DNA of 64,000 nucleotides from Azorinus chamasolen (GCA_963576725.1 OY755241.1:57719071-57783070), one strand, 5' to 3'; shown: positions 50,355-61,431, counted from the stretch's first letter. Translations and numbers: made by a program. The notes: generated from the sequence alone by a model not told the origin.

Positions 50355-50990
50355 TTTTCAAGGTTATATAAATCTGGCGTTTGGTGAATTTGAAACACAA
50401 GAAAAAGGAAAAGTAATGGATAATTATTTTTTATTTAAAAACGAATTTCAGTCTTACTATATCAAGAATAAGTAACATAAATTTAATTGTCACATAGTAT
50501 GCATTACACAATGCAGGAACCGAGTATACTTGGACTTTTTATGCCCCCATAGACGATAGTCGGGGGGGGGGGCATATTGTTTTTGCCCTGTCTGTCTGTT
50601 TGTTTGTCAGCAACTTTAACATTGGTCATAACTTTTGAGCCAGTATAGATAGAGACTTGATATTTGGCATACATACGTATCTCATAAAGCCGCACATTTT
50701 GAGGGGTGACATGTCAAGGTCATCCTTCAAGGTCAGAGGTCAAATATATGGGTCAAATCGCCGACTTTAACATTGGCCATAACTTTTGGACCAGTAGAGA
50801 TAGAGACTTGATATTTGGCATGCTTGTGTATCTCATGAGGCTGCACATTTTGAGGGGTGACATGTCAAGGTCAGAGGTCAAATATATGAGGGGGCATAGT
50901 GATTCACAAACACATCTTGTTTGTTCTTTGCAACAGGAGCCCTCTGATCAGGGTTGTTTACCTATAGAAATTGTTTGCAGGGTGACCATA
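50355..50990 (+). repeat. Repeat Q, copy 1, containing L2
   Basis: TTTCAAGGTTATATAAATCT to CCGAGTATACTTGGACTTTT, then L2, then GTTCTTTGCAACAGGAGCCC to CCTATAGAAATTGTTT. It lacks the LEFT arm of the C-like hairpin its right part resembles (GAGCCCTCTGATCAGGG). Confidence 0.75.
50541..50920 (+). mobile_element. L2, two-unit tandem-repeat element
   Basis: 5' hairpin ATGCCCCCAT...GGGGGCAT, ATATTGTTTTTG as in J1, a short TGTC/TGTT tract, then two units with CTTTAACATTGG at about 50613 and 50765 (step 152) and a 3' end CAAACACATCTTGTTT. Confidence 0.75.
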
Positions 50991-51087
50991 ACATTGAGAA
51001 AAAAAATCCTTAGATTTCAATTTTTTTTTCAATCGAAGCACGCGATTCTGAATATTTGTCTGTTTTTGCGAAACGCGCGCTTTGATT

Positions 51088-51199
51088 AACCCTTTATTCC
51101 ATAGATACTCATTTCAACACATTTAATCTATTCCTCCACTCAAGAAATGACTTTAGTCATGAATATGTACCATAAGAAATATCTATGGAGTAAAGGGTT
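51088..51199 (+). mobile_element. Minimal TTAA MITE
   Basis: TTAACCCTTTATTCCATAGA to ATCTATGGAGTAAAGGGTTA, inverted ends of about 22 bp in only 112 bp, with no central hairpin. The ends match family C11/C12 ends. Confidence 0.75.
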
Positions 51200-51323
51200 A
51201 AATATATGGAACATAATTCAAATTGACTTTGAAAAAACAACACTAATACACATGTTTCAAAGCTTTTGTACTTTATTTGTTCAACAAATAAGCTACAACT
51301 GAATATTTATTTATGGTATTGAA

Positions 51324-51760
51324 TACAGGTTGCAGCTCAAGGCAAGATGAAAGTAAAGCAGAAAGCTTTCTGCTTTACTTACATCTTTCTTTAAGCAGTA
51401 ACCTGCAGTAACCAGTTTGATGCAGGTTATTTTCACTGATGGCTATGAAGGAAAATTACAGCATTGAAAGTGTCAAATTTATAACAGTACTATATCTTAG
51501 TATCTCATTATGTAGCTACATTTAATAATGAAAAGAATACAGGTTGCAGCTAAAAGCAAGATGAAAGTAAAGCAGAAAGCTTTGTGCTTTGCTTACATCC
51601 TCCTTTAGTAACCTGCCTTTAATTAACCAGTCTGATGCAGGTGATGTGCACTGATGGCTATGAAGGAAAAGTGCAGCACTGAAAGTGTCAAATTTATAAC
51701 AGCACTATATCTGAGCATTTCAAAATGTAGCTACATTAACAATGAAAAGAATATTGTATT
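51324..51760 (+). repeat. Tandem duplication of a D2-like palindrome
   Basis: Two 214-bp units start at 51324 and 51538 (TACAGGTTGCAGCT). Each has the palindrome AGTAAAGCAGAAAGCTTTCT or its decayed form, then GTTTGATGCAGGT-like sequence and CACTGATGGCTATGAAGGAA. A third start is truncated. Confidence 0.75.
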
Positions 51761-51832
51761 CAATAATAAAAGAAACTGAATCAGATAATACAACCTATAG
51801 ATTGTTTTTAGTGCTGGAGACAGAGGGCTGCT

Positions 51833-52118
51833 CAACCCAGCACTCCATAGATACTCATCTTAGCATATTAAATTTAGTTCAGCCTGCTTTAAGCAACCAC
51901 CTGTTTCAATAATGTAAACATGCTATGGGATAAAGGGTTAAAGAAGGCTGCAATTAAAGCAGAAGGAGCATTCTGCTTTAATTTCAGTTTGCTTTATGTT
52001 ACTATCTTATCTGCTAGGATTTATGATAAATTCTTATGGTGCATATTCATTAAATAAATTAAATATTTTTTCTTTATTGAAAGAAAAAAATGTGTATCTA
52101 TGGAGTAAAGGGTTAAAG
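51833..52118. mobile_element. C-like ends and D-like core remnants
   Basis: Two fragments ending in AAAGGGTTAAAG (51944 and 52117) hold ACTCCATAGATACTCATC and a small palindrome, GCAGAAGGAGCATTCTGC. Order suggests overlapping decayed TTAA elements. Confidence 0.5.
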
Positions 52119-52182
52119 ACAAGTATGCAGTCTTTCATTCAGGCACATAATCTGCATACTTGTTATTGGGTTTTCTGTTTCT

Positions 52183-54933
52183 CTAGTTAACAGGTGCTAG
52201 TTCCTCAAAGTCAGACAAATCATCCTCACCAAAGTCTAAAGATGTTTTTACATTACAAGCAGTTTTCACAGATTTTAAAACATCAGCTGATGGTTTGTAC
52301 TGGTAGCAGTCAGTGTCAGAGTTGAAGTTGACAGTTAAGACTGCATTCAAAGTTTTGCCTGTCATCCAAGTTTTAAATTTTGTTTTCATCAGTTTAAGCC
52401 TAGAGAAAATTTGCTCTGACTCAGCATTTCCATGTGGAATGACCAAAATTGCTTTAACCAGTTTATACAATGAAGGGAATAAAATTACACCAGCCTCATC
52501 TGTCAACTTCCCAACTTTCCACCAGTATGTACAAACATCAGTCACAGATGAAATATTTTGTGGCATGTCAAAAGTATCATACATTCTCAATTCAGAATCA
52601 AGTTTACAATGATCATCAGAATTAAGTACATGGGGGAATAACTTTACAAGTGACATAAACATTGACCTCACTGATATATCTCCTTGCCAGCCTGGGTTCA
52701 AGGCACACAAATTTACCAAAACAGGGTCATCAAAAGGTAATTTACAAAGTTCCTTAAAAGATGATCTGTATGTACACATGACAATATCTTTGAATTTTTT
52801 CACATCACAGTCCTTGCCATTGTCACCGAGTTGTGAAAAAAATTCAAAGATCATCGCATCTCCAAACCACAAATCAGCTGGATCCAACAAGTTTTCATTA
52901 TTAGCTCCACTTTTTCAAAAAGTGGAGGTATTGTCATGACCCTCTCGTCGGCGTCGGCGTTGGTTAACCTTTTTGTTAAGGTCCTTTTCTCAGAAACCAT
53001 CAAAGATATTTGGTTCATATTTGGTATGTATGTTTACTATCACAAGGGGAACCCATTTCACAAGGGTAGGTAACCCTAAAATTAATTTTGCCTTAGTTAT
53101 GCCCCTTTTTCGACTTAGAATTTCATTGTTGGTTAAGTTTTATGTTCAGGTCCATGTCTCAGAAACTGTCCAAGATATTTGGTTCATCTTTGGTATACAT
53201 ATTAACTATCACAAGGGGAACCCATTTCACAAGGGTAGGTAACCCTAAAATTACTTTTGCCATAGTTATGCCCCTTTTTCGACTTAGAATTTTCATTGTT
53301 GGTTAAGTTTTATGTTCAGGTCCATGTCTCAGAAACTGTCCAAGATATTTGGTTTATCTTTGGTATACATATTAACTATTACCAGGGGGACCCATTTCAC
53401 ATGGGTAGGTAACCCTAAAATTTATTTTGCTGTTGTTATCTCCCCTTTCTGACTTAGACTTCCACTACACTATCCAGCACTAAAGAAAGTGGAGCGCGCT
53501 GTCTGCGGACAGCTCTTGTTTTCAATATTGATATTTCGAAGATCTGGTTTGCACAAATTGATTGCTGAAGCATTAACAAAACAAGACAGAATATCTTTAA
53601 GCAAATGTTTCAACTTGGGTACTATTAAATATGCCATTGGGTTACTTGTTTGAAAAAAGCAGTTGAAGGCAGTGAACTTCTTCAAGAACTCTTTCATAAA
53701 CAAGAAACAGAGCCTGTTCACATCAGAATTTAACATTTGTCGGGTCTTCATGATTTTCTCCCTTGTTAATTTATCAACTTTCTTTGATTTCTGACCATTT
53801 CTGTTTATCTCATAATCTGTAGGTAGAGAATTAAAGTGAGACCGCAGAGGTACCCACTGTTCTGAGAGACGGTCAGAAATCTGTTGCATAGATAGCCAAC
53901 GAGTATCAGATGGTTTCAGTAATTTGTGATGCACGACATCGCAAAAAGTTTGCATTTTTTCGTAAGCCTCACAGCGCTTCGATGACTTTTTGAACCAATA
54001 AAATAATCCAACAGGGAGTTCATGAACATCCTTTGGCATACAAGATACACTCTTTTTGGCAACAATATGAATTCTGTGACAAATACACCACACTGAATAA
54101 ATATTGGACTGAACTTTTTTCAATCTTCCATAAATACCCTTTACTTGACCAATCATGGTTGCTGCCCCATCAGTACCCAACGCTAAAATGTTTCGTACTG
54201 GAACATTTTCACTGTTGAACACTTGTGAGATTCCATTATAAACTGTTTCACTAGTTGCATTAGGTTAAATTCAAAACCTTATAAAAAATCCTCTAACAAT
54301 GCCACGTGATTCATCAAAATATCTAACTAATATACAACATTGTTGCTTTGTTGTAGAAGCATCTGTTGTATCATCAGTTAATAAAAAGAAGTGATTGGTC
54401 TTAAGTATATTTGTCACAGAGTCATGCATGGCTGGAGCTACAGAATTAACAATAATATTTCTGGCTTTAGTTCTACTGCACTTAAATTTCTTGGCTAGTT
54501 TAGAGTCTGGGAACATATTAGCAAATAGCTTGGAAGCATGATCACAAACTCTAAAACTCAATTGGTTTTCAACTACAAAATTAGACCATAAAACTTCTGC
54601 CTGTGTAACAAGGTTCTCAAATGAAGCATCAGATGACTGAAAGTGGGATTCTATAGGTTTGGATTTCTGAGACTTGAAATGATCTGTATGAAGATTAGAG
54701 TCATGATGTTTAAACAAATCTTTAAGACCACCTGTAGCTATGTCGAGATCCTTGTTACAAATTATACAATGGGCGAATGTAAGTCCTTTAACTGACCGTG
54801 AACACCATGCTTTTAAACATGGGTTACTATCGAACCATTTTACATTATATTTATTAAAGTATCTTTTTGAAGATTTGGTCGTTTGAGGAGCAGCCGATTT
54901 CTTTGGTGTGCTGTTTTCCTTATCATCCGCCAC
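52183..54933 (-). pseudogene. hAT-superfamily transposase, disrupted
   Basis: Three minus-strand frames form one transposase of roughly 700 codons. From 54933: basic N terminus, then a zinc-finger-type segment (CIICNKDL, with later HH and H residues), then LLTDDTTDAST with the first catalytic-type aspartate. Next come LALGTDGAATMIG (second aspartate), WCICHRIH and SDTRWLS. The last part (from 52902) has the hAT C-terminal dimerisation signature IPHGNAESEQIFSRLKLMKT. It resembles the ZMYM6/ZNF862-like hAT lineage. Two in-frame stops (54271 and 54265) and the L3 insertion (52903-53520) break it. TIRs and target duplications were not identified. L3 is listed separately. Confidence 0.85.
52903..53520 (+). 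mobile_element. L3, tandem-repeat element inside the hAT gene
   Basis: 5' hairpin AGCTCCACTTTTTCAAAAAG(TGGAG), three units marked GGTTAAGTTTTATGTTCAGG at 52962 (variant), 53131 and 53301 (step 169-170), and the 3' end GGACAGCTCTTGTT. The conserved frame resumes on the other side, so the insertion postdates the coding sequence. Flanks are T-rich (ATTATT and TTCAAT). Confidence 0.8.
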
Positions 54934-55254
54934 TTTTCAATGGGATCATTGGGCGTGTTGGCCCCTGTGTCACCTGACGTATCGGTCACAGCTGTTGATT
55001 GGCATGTTGATGTAACCTGTTCACTCTGAACTGGATTTTGCCCATGCTCTGTTAACATACGCAAAAAAACTAATTACAAACAAGTTAAAACTCTGTTCAA
55101 AACACGCATACCTGTGTACAACGGCTACTCAAAATACAAATGTATTTGCTGAACATTTCACTGATTTAATAGATCATACAAAGTTGCACTGATCCTGCAT
55201 TACTTAGTGATATGAAGTGTAAACAGGCTACATGCCTCTAAATTCTTTGTAGCA
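54934..55254. other. Upstream of the hAT frame
   Basis: The minus-strand frame at 55064-54840 overlaps the hAT start in another frame and is not conserved-looking. No inverted terminal repeat was located. Confidence 0.35.
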
Positions 55255-55405
55255 TTATTTTTAATAGAGAGGTGACATTAATGCAGATAAAAAATTGTGC
55301 AGAAAGGAAAGCTCCTGTGGGGGCTTTCTGCATAACTTTGAACTGGATTATGCTGTCACTTGCCTTCAGATACCACTGAACTTCTTCAATAAGTGGCCAT
55401 TCAAC
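55255..55405 (+). mobile_element. D-core fragment
   Basis: GAGGTGACATTAATGCAGAT, palindrome GAAAGCTCCTGTGGGGGCTT, CTGTCACTTGCC and CTTCAATAAGTGGCC; no CAGT ends. Confidence 0.5.
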
Positions 55406-55660
55406 ACAGGGTTGCCTATATATCAAAGTTATTACTTAGACCTTTGGTCATTTAAGTCAGTCACATTCTCACAGAATAGAATTTCACAAGCTGAAATCCT
55501 CTTAATTCAACCCTAAAGTTCACATGTAAAATATTTTCCACAGTGTGATAGAGAGGTCAAACTTTAATATCAACAACTTTATCATATTTATTCTATTTTA
55601 AGAGATAGTTTTGAATATTAAACTAGTCCAGATGTGGAAATGGTCATTATTCTTTTTGTA

Positions 55661-55948
55661 TATTTACCCTTTCCTCCATGAATATTCATTTAACAAATAA
55701 TGATGTGATGAAAGTTAATAAATACATTTTTAAGATAGCACATGGTAATAGCTAGGAATGTTTTGGCTCTGGAAGCTGTAAAATAATATCTTTTTAGGGA
55801 TTGCAGACACCGTTTAATCATGTCTATATTATATCATACGCAAACAGAGCAGACCCTGAAAAGATGGCTCCTATAGACGCTGTCTGATCTGGGTCTACTC
55901 TGTTTGCAAAGGCGTAGAAAGGTGTATTTATGAAGTAAAGCGTTTAAC
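55661..55948 (-). mobile_element. Family C MITE (C17)
   Basis: TTTACCCTTTCCTCCATGAA to GAAGTAAAGCGTTTAA. Hairpin AAGATGGCTCCTATAGACGC, slightly mismatched. Confidence 0.65.
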
Positions 55949-55964
55949 TGGTATGCATTGGTAT

Positions 55965-57891
55965 GTTTCAAGGTTATATAAATCTGGCATTTGGTGAATT
56001 TGAAACACAAGAAAAAGGAAAAGTAATGGATAATTATTTGTTATTTAAAAACGAATTTCAGTCTTACTATATCAAGAATAAGTAACATAAATTTAATTAT
56101 CACATATTATCCATTACACAATGCAGGAACCGAGTATACTTGGACTTTTTAGCTCACCAGAGCACAAAGTGCTCAAGATGAGCTATTGCGATACCCCTGT
56201 GTCCGGCGTCCGTCTGTCAGTCTGTCTGTCCGTCAACAATTTCAAACGACTTCTTCTCTGAAACCGACTGCCCAATTGTAACCAAACTTGGTCAGATACA
56301 TACTGTGGGTGGGTGCTTCAAAAGTTGTTAAAAGATAGTGGGCGGGGCCATCGGTCTTGTTGCCATGGCAACTGTACGCACTATCTAGAAAAATCTTCTT
56401 CTCCAGAATGACTTGTCCGATTTGAATATAGTTTTCACCAAAATGTTTCTCAGTTGATAGACTTTAAAAGTTGTTAAAAGAATTTTGATCCGGCAAAAAA
56501 CATGGCCGCCAGAGGCCGTGGTCATTTTTTTCATATATGGTATTATATGAAAATCTTTAAAAATCTTCTCGGAAACCATTCTGTCCTAGACCATTGATAT
56601 TTGGTATGTAGCATGATCTTATGGTCCTCTACAAAGATTGTTCAAATTATGACCCCCGGGCCAAAATTGGCCCCGCCCAAGGGCTTATCAGTTTTTCATT
56701 GGAAAATCTTTAAAAATCTTCCTCTCTGAAACTGTAAGGCCTAGAACTTTGATATTTGGTATGTAGCATGATCTTATGATCCTCTACAAAGAGTGCTCAA
56801 ATAATGACCCCTGGGCCAAAAATGGCCCCGCCCAAGGGCTTATCAGTTTTTCATAGGAAAATCTTTAAAAATCTTCTTCTCTGAAACTGTAAGGCCTAGA
56901 CCTTTGATATTTCGTATGTAGCATGATGTTATGGTCTTCTACTAAAGTTGTTCAAATTATGACCCCGGGGCCAAAAATGGCCCCGCCCAAGGGCTTATCA
57001 GTTTTTCATAGGAAAATCTTTAAAAATCTTCTTTTCTGAAACTGTAAGGCCTAGACCTTTGATATTTCGTATGTAGCATGATCTTATGATCCTCTACAAA
57101 TATTGTTCAAATTATGACCCCGGGCCAAAAATTGGCCCTGCCCAAGGGCTTATCAGTTTTTCATAGGAAAAGCTTTAAAAATCTTCTTCTCGGAAACTGT
57201 AAGGCCTAGACTTTTGTTATTTGGTATGTAGCATGATCTCATGGTCCTCTACAAAAGTTGTTCAAATTATGATAATCGGGCCAAAAATGGCCCCGCCCAA
57301 GGGCTTATCAGTTTTTCATAGGAAAATCTTTAAAAATCTTCTTGTAAGGCCTAGACCTTTGATATTTTGTATGTAGCATGATCTTATGGTCCTCTACAAA
57401 TATTGTTCAAAATATGACCCCAAGCCAAAAATGGCCCCGCCCAAGGGCTTATCAGTTTTTCATAGGAAAATCTTTAAAAATCTACTGAAACTGTAAGGCC
57501 TAGACCTTTGATATTTGGTATGTAACATGATCTAATGATCCTCTACAAATATGTAGCTGTGGCTTGTGGTCCTCTGCCAAGAATGTTTAACTTACGACCC
57601 TGACCACTGGGCGAAACTTGGCCCTGCCTCAGGGCTTATCAGTTTTTCATGGGAAAAATATAAATATTATCTTTCTCTGAAACCATAAGGCTTAGACCTT
57701 TAATTAATGGCATATTGCTTTGCCTTGTGGTTCTCTACCAAGGGTGTACACATGATTTCTTGTGGTCAAATATGGCCCGCCCCTGGGGTTATGTCTGGTG
57801 AGCGCTTCAGGGCCTCATGGCCCTCTTGTTTGTTCTTTGCAACAGGAGCCCTCTGATCAGGGTCTGCACTGTTTACCTATAGAAATTGTTT
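55965..57891 (+). repeat. Repeat Q, copy 2, containing L4
   Basis: Same flanks as copy 1, same orientation: CAAGGTTATATAAATCTGGC to ACTTGGACTTTTT, then L4, then GTTCTTTGCAACAGGAGCCC, GGGTCTGCACTGTTTACC. About 240 bp of Q sequence without the insert. Confidence 0.8.
56151..57829 (+). mobile_element. L4, eight-unit tandem-repeat element
   Basis: 5' hairpin AGCTCACCAGAGCACAAAGT...GAGCT, TCTGTCTGTCCGTC tract, then units with GGGCTTATCAGTTTTTCAT at 56681, 56836, 56991, 57146, 57301, 57445 and 57632: four exact 155-bp steps, then 144 and 187. It ends GGCCTCATGGCCCTCTTGTT. The family of L1. Confidence 0.85.
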
Positions 57892-58107
57892 CAGTTTGAA
57901 TAATAGTTAACTTATATTACTACGTATTTCATATGTTAGAATAATAATTCAATTAATCAGGTTCAAAACAGGCTGGAGTCATATGAATATTCAACATTCA
58001 AATGGTTTAATGTTTGAACATCTGCATAAAATATAAAGGCTATATAGACTTATGATCACGCACTATATAGTTTACATGTAATACTCTGTTATCTCTCACT
58101 ATCACAT
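57892..58107. other. No recognised feature
   Basis: AT-rich interval without a supported feature. Confidence 0.35.
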
Positions 58108-58351
58108 TTAACTATTAGCCCGCCACGACTATATTTGACTTTGCTAACAGTGTAGACCCAGATGAGAGCTCCTGTATGAGCACGCTAATCTGGGTCTGCA
58201 CTGTTTGCTATGGAAACTCGATGACTGCATGCTCTATTCGTTTACCATGAAAATTAATTTCAACACAACCTGTATGTTTTGTAAAGATTTACCTAATTAA
58301 TATTCAAAGAAGGCGGAGTAACGAATATTATGCGGCGGTTTAAGGGTTAGG
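58108..58351 (+). mobile_element. C-like MITE (C18)
   Basis: ATTAGCCCGCCACGACTATA to TGCGGCGGTTTAAGGGTTAG. Hairpin AGACCCAGATGAGAGCTCCT, GAGCACGCTAATCTGGGTCT with loop mismatches, inside GCTAACAGTG/CACTGTTTGC. Confidence 0.6.
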
Positions 58352-58445
58352 TTAATTCATACTATCGATAATTTTTATGTATTCATTGTTTACCATATTG
58401 TAACACAATAGATCTTCAAAAGAAAGCACGCTATACAGTACATCA

Positions 58446-59659
58446 TTATGTAACCACGGGCGTTTGATTTTGGCACGACCTTATCAGTTGCGGCTTTATC
58501 CGAACTTCAGCATTTTCGGGGAAATGTCCCATTTCATCTGCCGACATTACCTCAACAACAGGCCCTGGGAAACATGGGCTGAATACAGATTTTCGCCTTC
58601 TACTTTTGCTACATGACTTCTTTGGAATGTAGATTGTTTGATCCTGAAAGACATGCGTTGGCATGGTGGATGGGTAGGGAGATGTGACCCAGCTGGTCTG
58701 GCTTAAGTTTGTGTTAAACTGTGCCCAGTTTGATGAGACAGACTGACATGCTGTGGTTTGTGTGAGGTTCACAAACGTCTGCATCTCAGACTGCTATAGC
58801 TGGTGCACTTTGGGTCCTGGAATAGTTCACAGTCGTCTCTGCTACAGTTGCATGACTGGTGGTCTGGGAAGAGATAATTGGTGTCTGAATATGAACTACA
58901 GCTGGCTCAGTGGTGGTCTGAGAAGCGTTCACTGGAGTCTGAAACTCTACTACTGCTAGCTGATTGTTGGTCTGAAAAGTGTTCTGAAAAGTGTTCACAG
59001 GAGTATGAACCTCAACTATAGCTGACTGACTGGTGGGGCTGGGGAGACTGCACAGACGTCTGGATCTCTGCTACAGTTGGCTGACTGGTGGTCTTGGAAG
59101 TGGTCGCAGGAGTCAGAACCTCAACTAAGCTGGCTGACAGGTGGTCTGGGGAGATTTCACAGACTTCTGAATCTCAAATACAGCTGGCTCACTTGTTGAC
59201 AGTGGGGTAATGAAAGATGCTCCACTGGATTCTTCCGTGTCAACTATATTCCCGCCCATCAATTCTTCTGTAGAGGTACATGCAAAAAGATTTTCAAATG
59301 CATCTCTATCATCTTTAGCATTGAGTTTATTCACTATTGATTCTAATTTCTTCACAACATCTGACTGGCAGTCACTGTAAGCTGACTTGATCACACTGAG
59401 TTCCCTGATCTTTCACATTGACAGTCCTCACAGCTTCTTTTAAGTCTTCATCACTGTCAAAAACCAAGACGTTCGTTGTTTGCGTACTATTGCTTTTTTT
59501 TTCGTTTGTGTAATCATATAGTTGCTGGTTTAGAACATCCACCTCGTCTGCCTCAAGGTGGGCTATGTAGTTTGGTGTTCTCTGTGGTTGTTGCTCTTCT
59601 TGGGTGTAATCCCCAGAGCCCTGGTAGAGGACAATGATTTTTCTTCCATTTGATCCCTG
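58446..59659 (-). pseudogene. Unrecognised acidic, repeat-rich gene remnant
   Basis: From 59659 the frame starts after CTTGTCTTTCCAG, a strong splice acceptor. It reads GSNGRKIIVLYQGSGDYTQE, an acidic region (LEADEVDVLN, DSDEDLKEAV), DQGTQCD, then in another frame IKSAYSDCQSDVVKKLE. Degenerate ~20-residue repeats around PAVVEIQTPV and SQTT follow, and a basic KKSCSKSRRRKSVFSP near the end. Frame changes occur near 59390 and 59130 (GCTTAGTTGAG for expected GCTGTAGTTGAG). Either a decayed gene or a repeat-rich exon with assembly errors. Function unknown. Confidence 0.5.
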
Positions 59660-59671
59660 GAAAGACAAGTT

Positions 59672-59915
59672 TGTTTATGTACAGTATTAAGGGGATTTAA
59701 ATGAATGTCCTCCCTATAAAATTCATCACAAGTTTACTGCAATTTGACACTTTCACCTTTTTAAGGTCAAATGAGATATAAAAGTTCAGTTGAATATTTT
59801 CCAAGTAATATTTTGTCTACAGGGCGAATTTAGGAAATTAGTCAAAATCCATGATAAATGCCTAAAATCTGGTTACCATAGTAACAGATCAATGTATTTT
59901 GTGCTTCATTATTCA
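59672..59915. other. Possible intron sequence
   Basis: No ORF or repeat. Position upstream of the acceptor at 59660 on the minus strand is compatible with an intron. Confidence 0.3.
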
Positions 59916-60125
59916 ACAAGAGTTGTCAAAAGACCACACAGCTCACCACATATGGGCTTTTGATATTGTCATTTGGTAACCACATTCCAAAATGATCATC
60001 GTTTACAAAACTGTTTGATTGAATGCTGGATTGGTTTATCCTTTATTTCAGCACCTATTGGGTTGATCAGTCCAAAAGGAAAGCCAGAGGGCCGAGATGG
60101 CATTGAATCGCTCACCTGGTAAATC
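59916..60125 (-). mobile_element. L-family end fragments
   Basis: AACAAGAGTTGTCAAAAGAC is an inverted CTCTTGTT end. Further on, GAGGGCCGAGATGGCATTGA and CGCTCACCTGGTAAATC resemble a second L end. Confidence 0.45.
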
Positions 60126-60159
60126 ATATTAATCAATAGTGTTCTATAAAGCTGTCATG

Positions 60160-60845
60160 TCCTAGTCATGTTGGAAATGAAGAGGCAGATAAAACGGCCA
60201 AGTCATCCCTGAATCTGAATGACGCAGTTTTCAAAATACCATATACTGATTTTAAACCGTTGATTAAACAGCATACATGTTCCAAATGGCAGGTTTCTTG
60301 GGACAGAAATGTTAACAATAAATAAAATTCATGCCATCAAACCAACCATTGGTGATTCTCTTTTAAAATATAGAGCTGTACTAAGAGATGAGGTGGTCCT
60401 AGCTCGCTGTCGCATCGGACACTCTCATATTACTCATTCCTATTTACTAAAGCGCGAAATTCAACCAGAATGTGTCTTCTGTCAAGAGCCATACACAGTA
60501 AAACATTTTTTGATTGAATGTATTGACCTTTCTATAATAAGACATAAATACTTTTCTGTTGATTCTATGCAACAGTTATTTAATACAGTTCCGTACGAGA
60601 ATATAATTTCGTTTTTGAAAGAGACTGGTCTTTATTCTAAAATATAAATCTGTTTAACCAGTTCTTTTATTTTATTTCTGTATTCCTTTCTACATTTTCA
60701 TCTTCGTATATTTTAATGATTTACATACTCGTTGATCGAGATTTTTTTTATTGAATTTCATCGTTTCATCATAATTTTCGTTATTGGCGCTATATGACCT
60801 ACTTAGTGTCGCGGTGCCGTTTAACCCAACTCACTCACTCTATAA
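60160..60845 (+). pseudogene. LINE 3' part: RNase H tail, C terminus, 3' UTR
   Basis: The first frame has CPSHVGNEEADKTAK, the final RNase H motif with the histidine and the aspartate region, then IPYTDFKPLIKQH. After a frameshift near 60320, the frame 60309-60647 continues NKIHAIKPT, LARCRIGHSHITHSYLLKRE, ECVFCQEPYTVKHFLIEC (a CCHC-like group) and LKETGLYSKI, typical of the end of RNase H-bearing LINEs (I/Nimb-type or related). The 3' end reads ATATGACCTACTTAGTGTCG, GTTTAACCCAACTCACTCAC. The 5' part is missing. Confidence 0.75.
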
Positions 60846-61300
60846 AGCTATAAATAAGGGAAACTGGCCCGCGCTCTGGTGGCCATTTTTGTATAGAAAT
60901 CGTCATGATTTGAACAAACATAGTAGAGTGTCACCAGACACTGACATGGCCCTTATTATATACAACTATCAGGGTGCCCTTTTTGCCCTAGGAGGTCCAC
61001 TAAGCAAATCTGGACAGGTATGATACAGGGACATTTTTGTAATATATTTGTACTATACCCCCACCCCAAGATGTAGTTTCTGCAAAAAAAACAGAGGGAC
61101 ATGACCCTTTGTTGAAAATTGGCCTGTGGCTAACACTAATATGGCTAAAAAGGTCCTTTGTTAATTTTGAGTCACACTGACCAACTGGCGGACTGACTCA
61201 CAGAGGCAAACAGACAAACTAATAGATGAAATTTGTGAACTCGTTGACTATAGAAATGCTGGTATAATTCTGTAAGAGCTCCTTCCCTTGTATTGATTTA
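60846..61300. other. Unassigned repeat-like sequence
   Basis: Phrases such as GATTTGAACAAACATAGTAG and GACATGGCCCTTATTATATA resemble L-family units, but no tandem period is seen. Confidence 0.35.
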
Positions 61301-61304
61301 GCTT

Positions 61305-61400
61305 AATCGCGCGTATGAATACACCAGACAAGGGGTGTTCCAGATAAGGATTTCTAGTACAGCTATTTTTAGTAACTCCGCTTATCTGGCACGTCTGAGA
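61305..61400 (-). mobile_element. Family F outer-end fragment
   Basis: GCGCGTATGAATACACCAGA, CAAGGGGTGTTCCAGATAAG is the inverse of the outer end at 14900-14945; CGCTTATCTGGCACG follows. Confidence 0.5.
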
Positions 61401-61431
61401 AGCGAGACAATCTGATTCTGGTATGCCTCCT

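Noticed and set aside
52313..52612. 99-codon plus-strand ORF
   Set aside because: Shadow of the minus-strand hAT C-terminal coding region.
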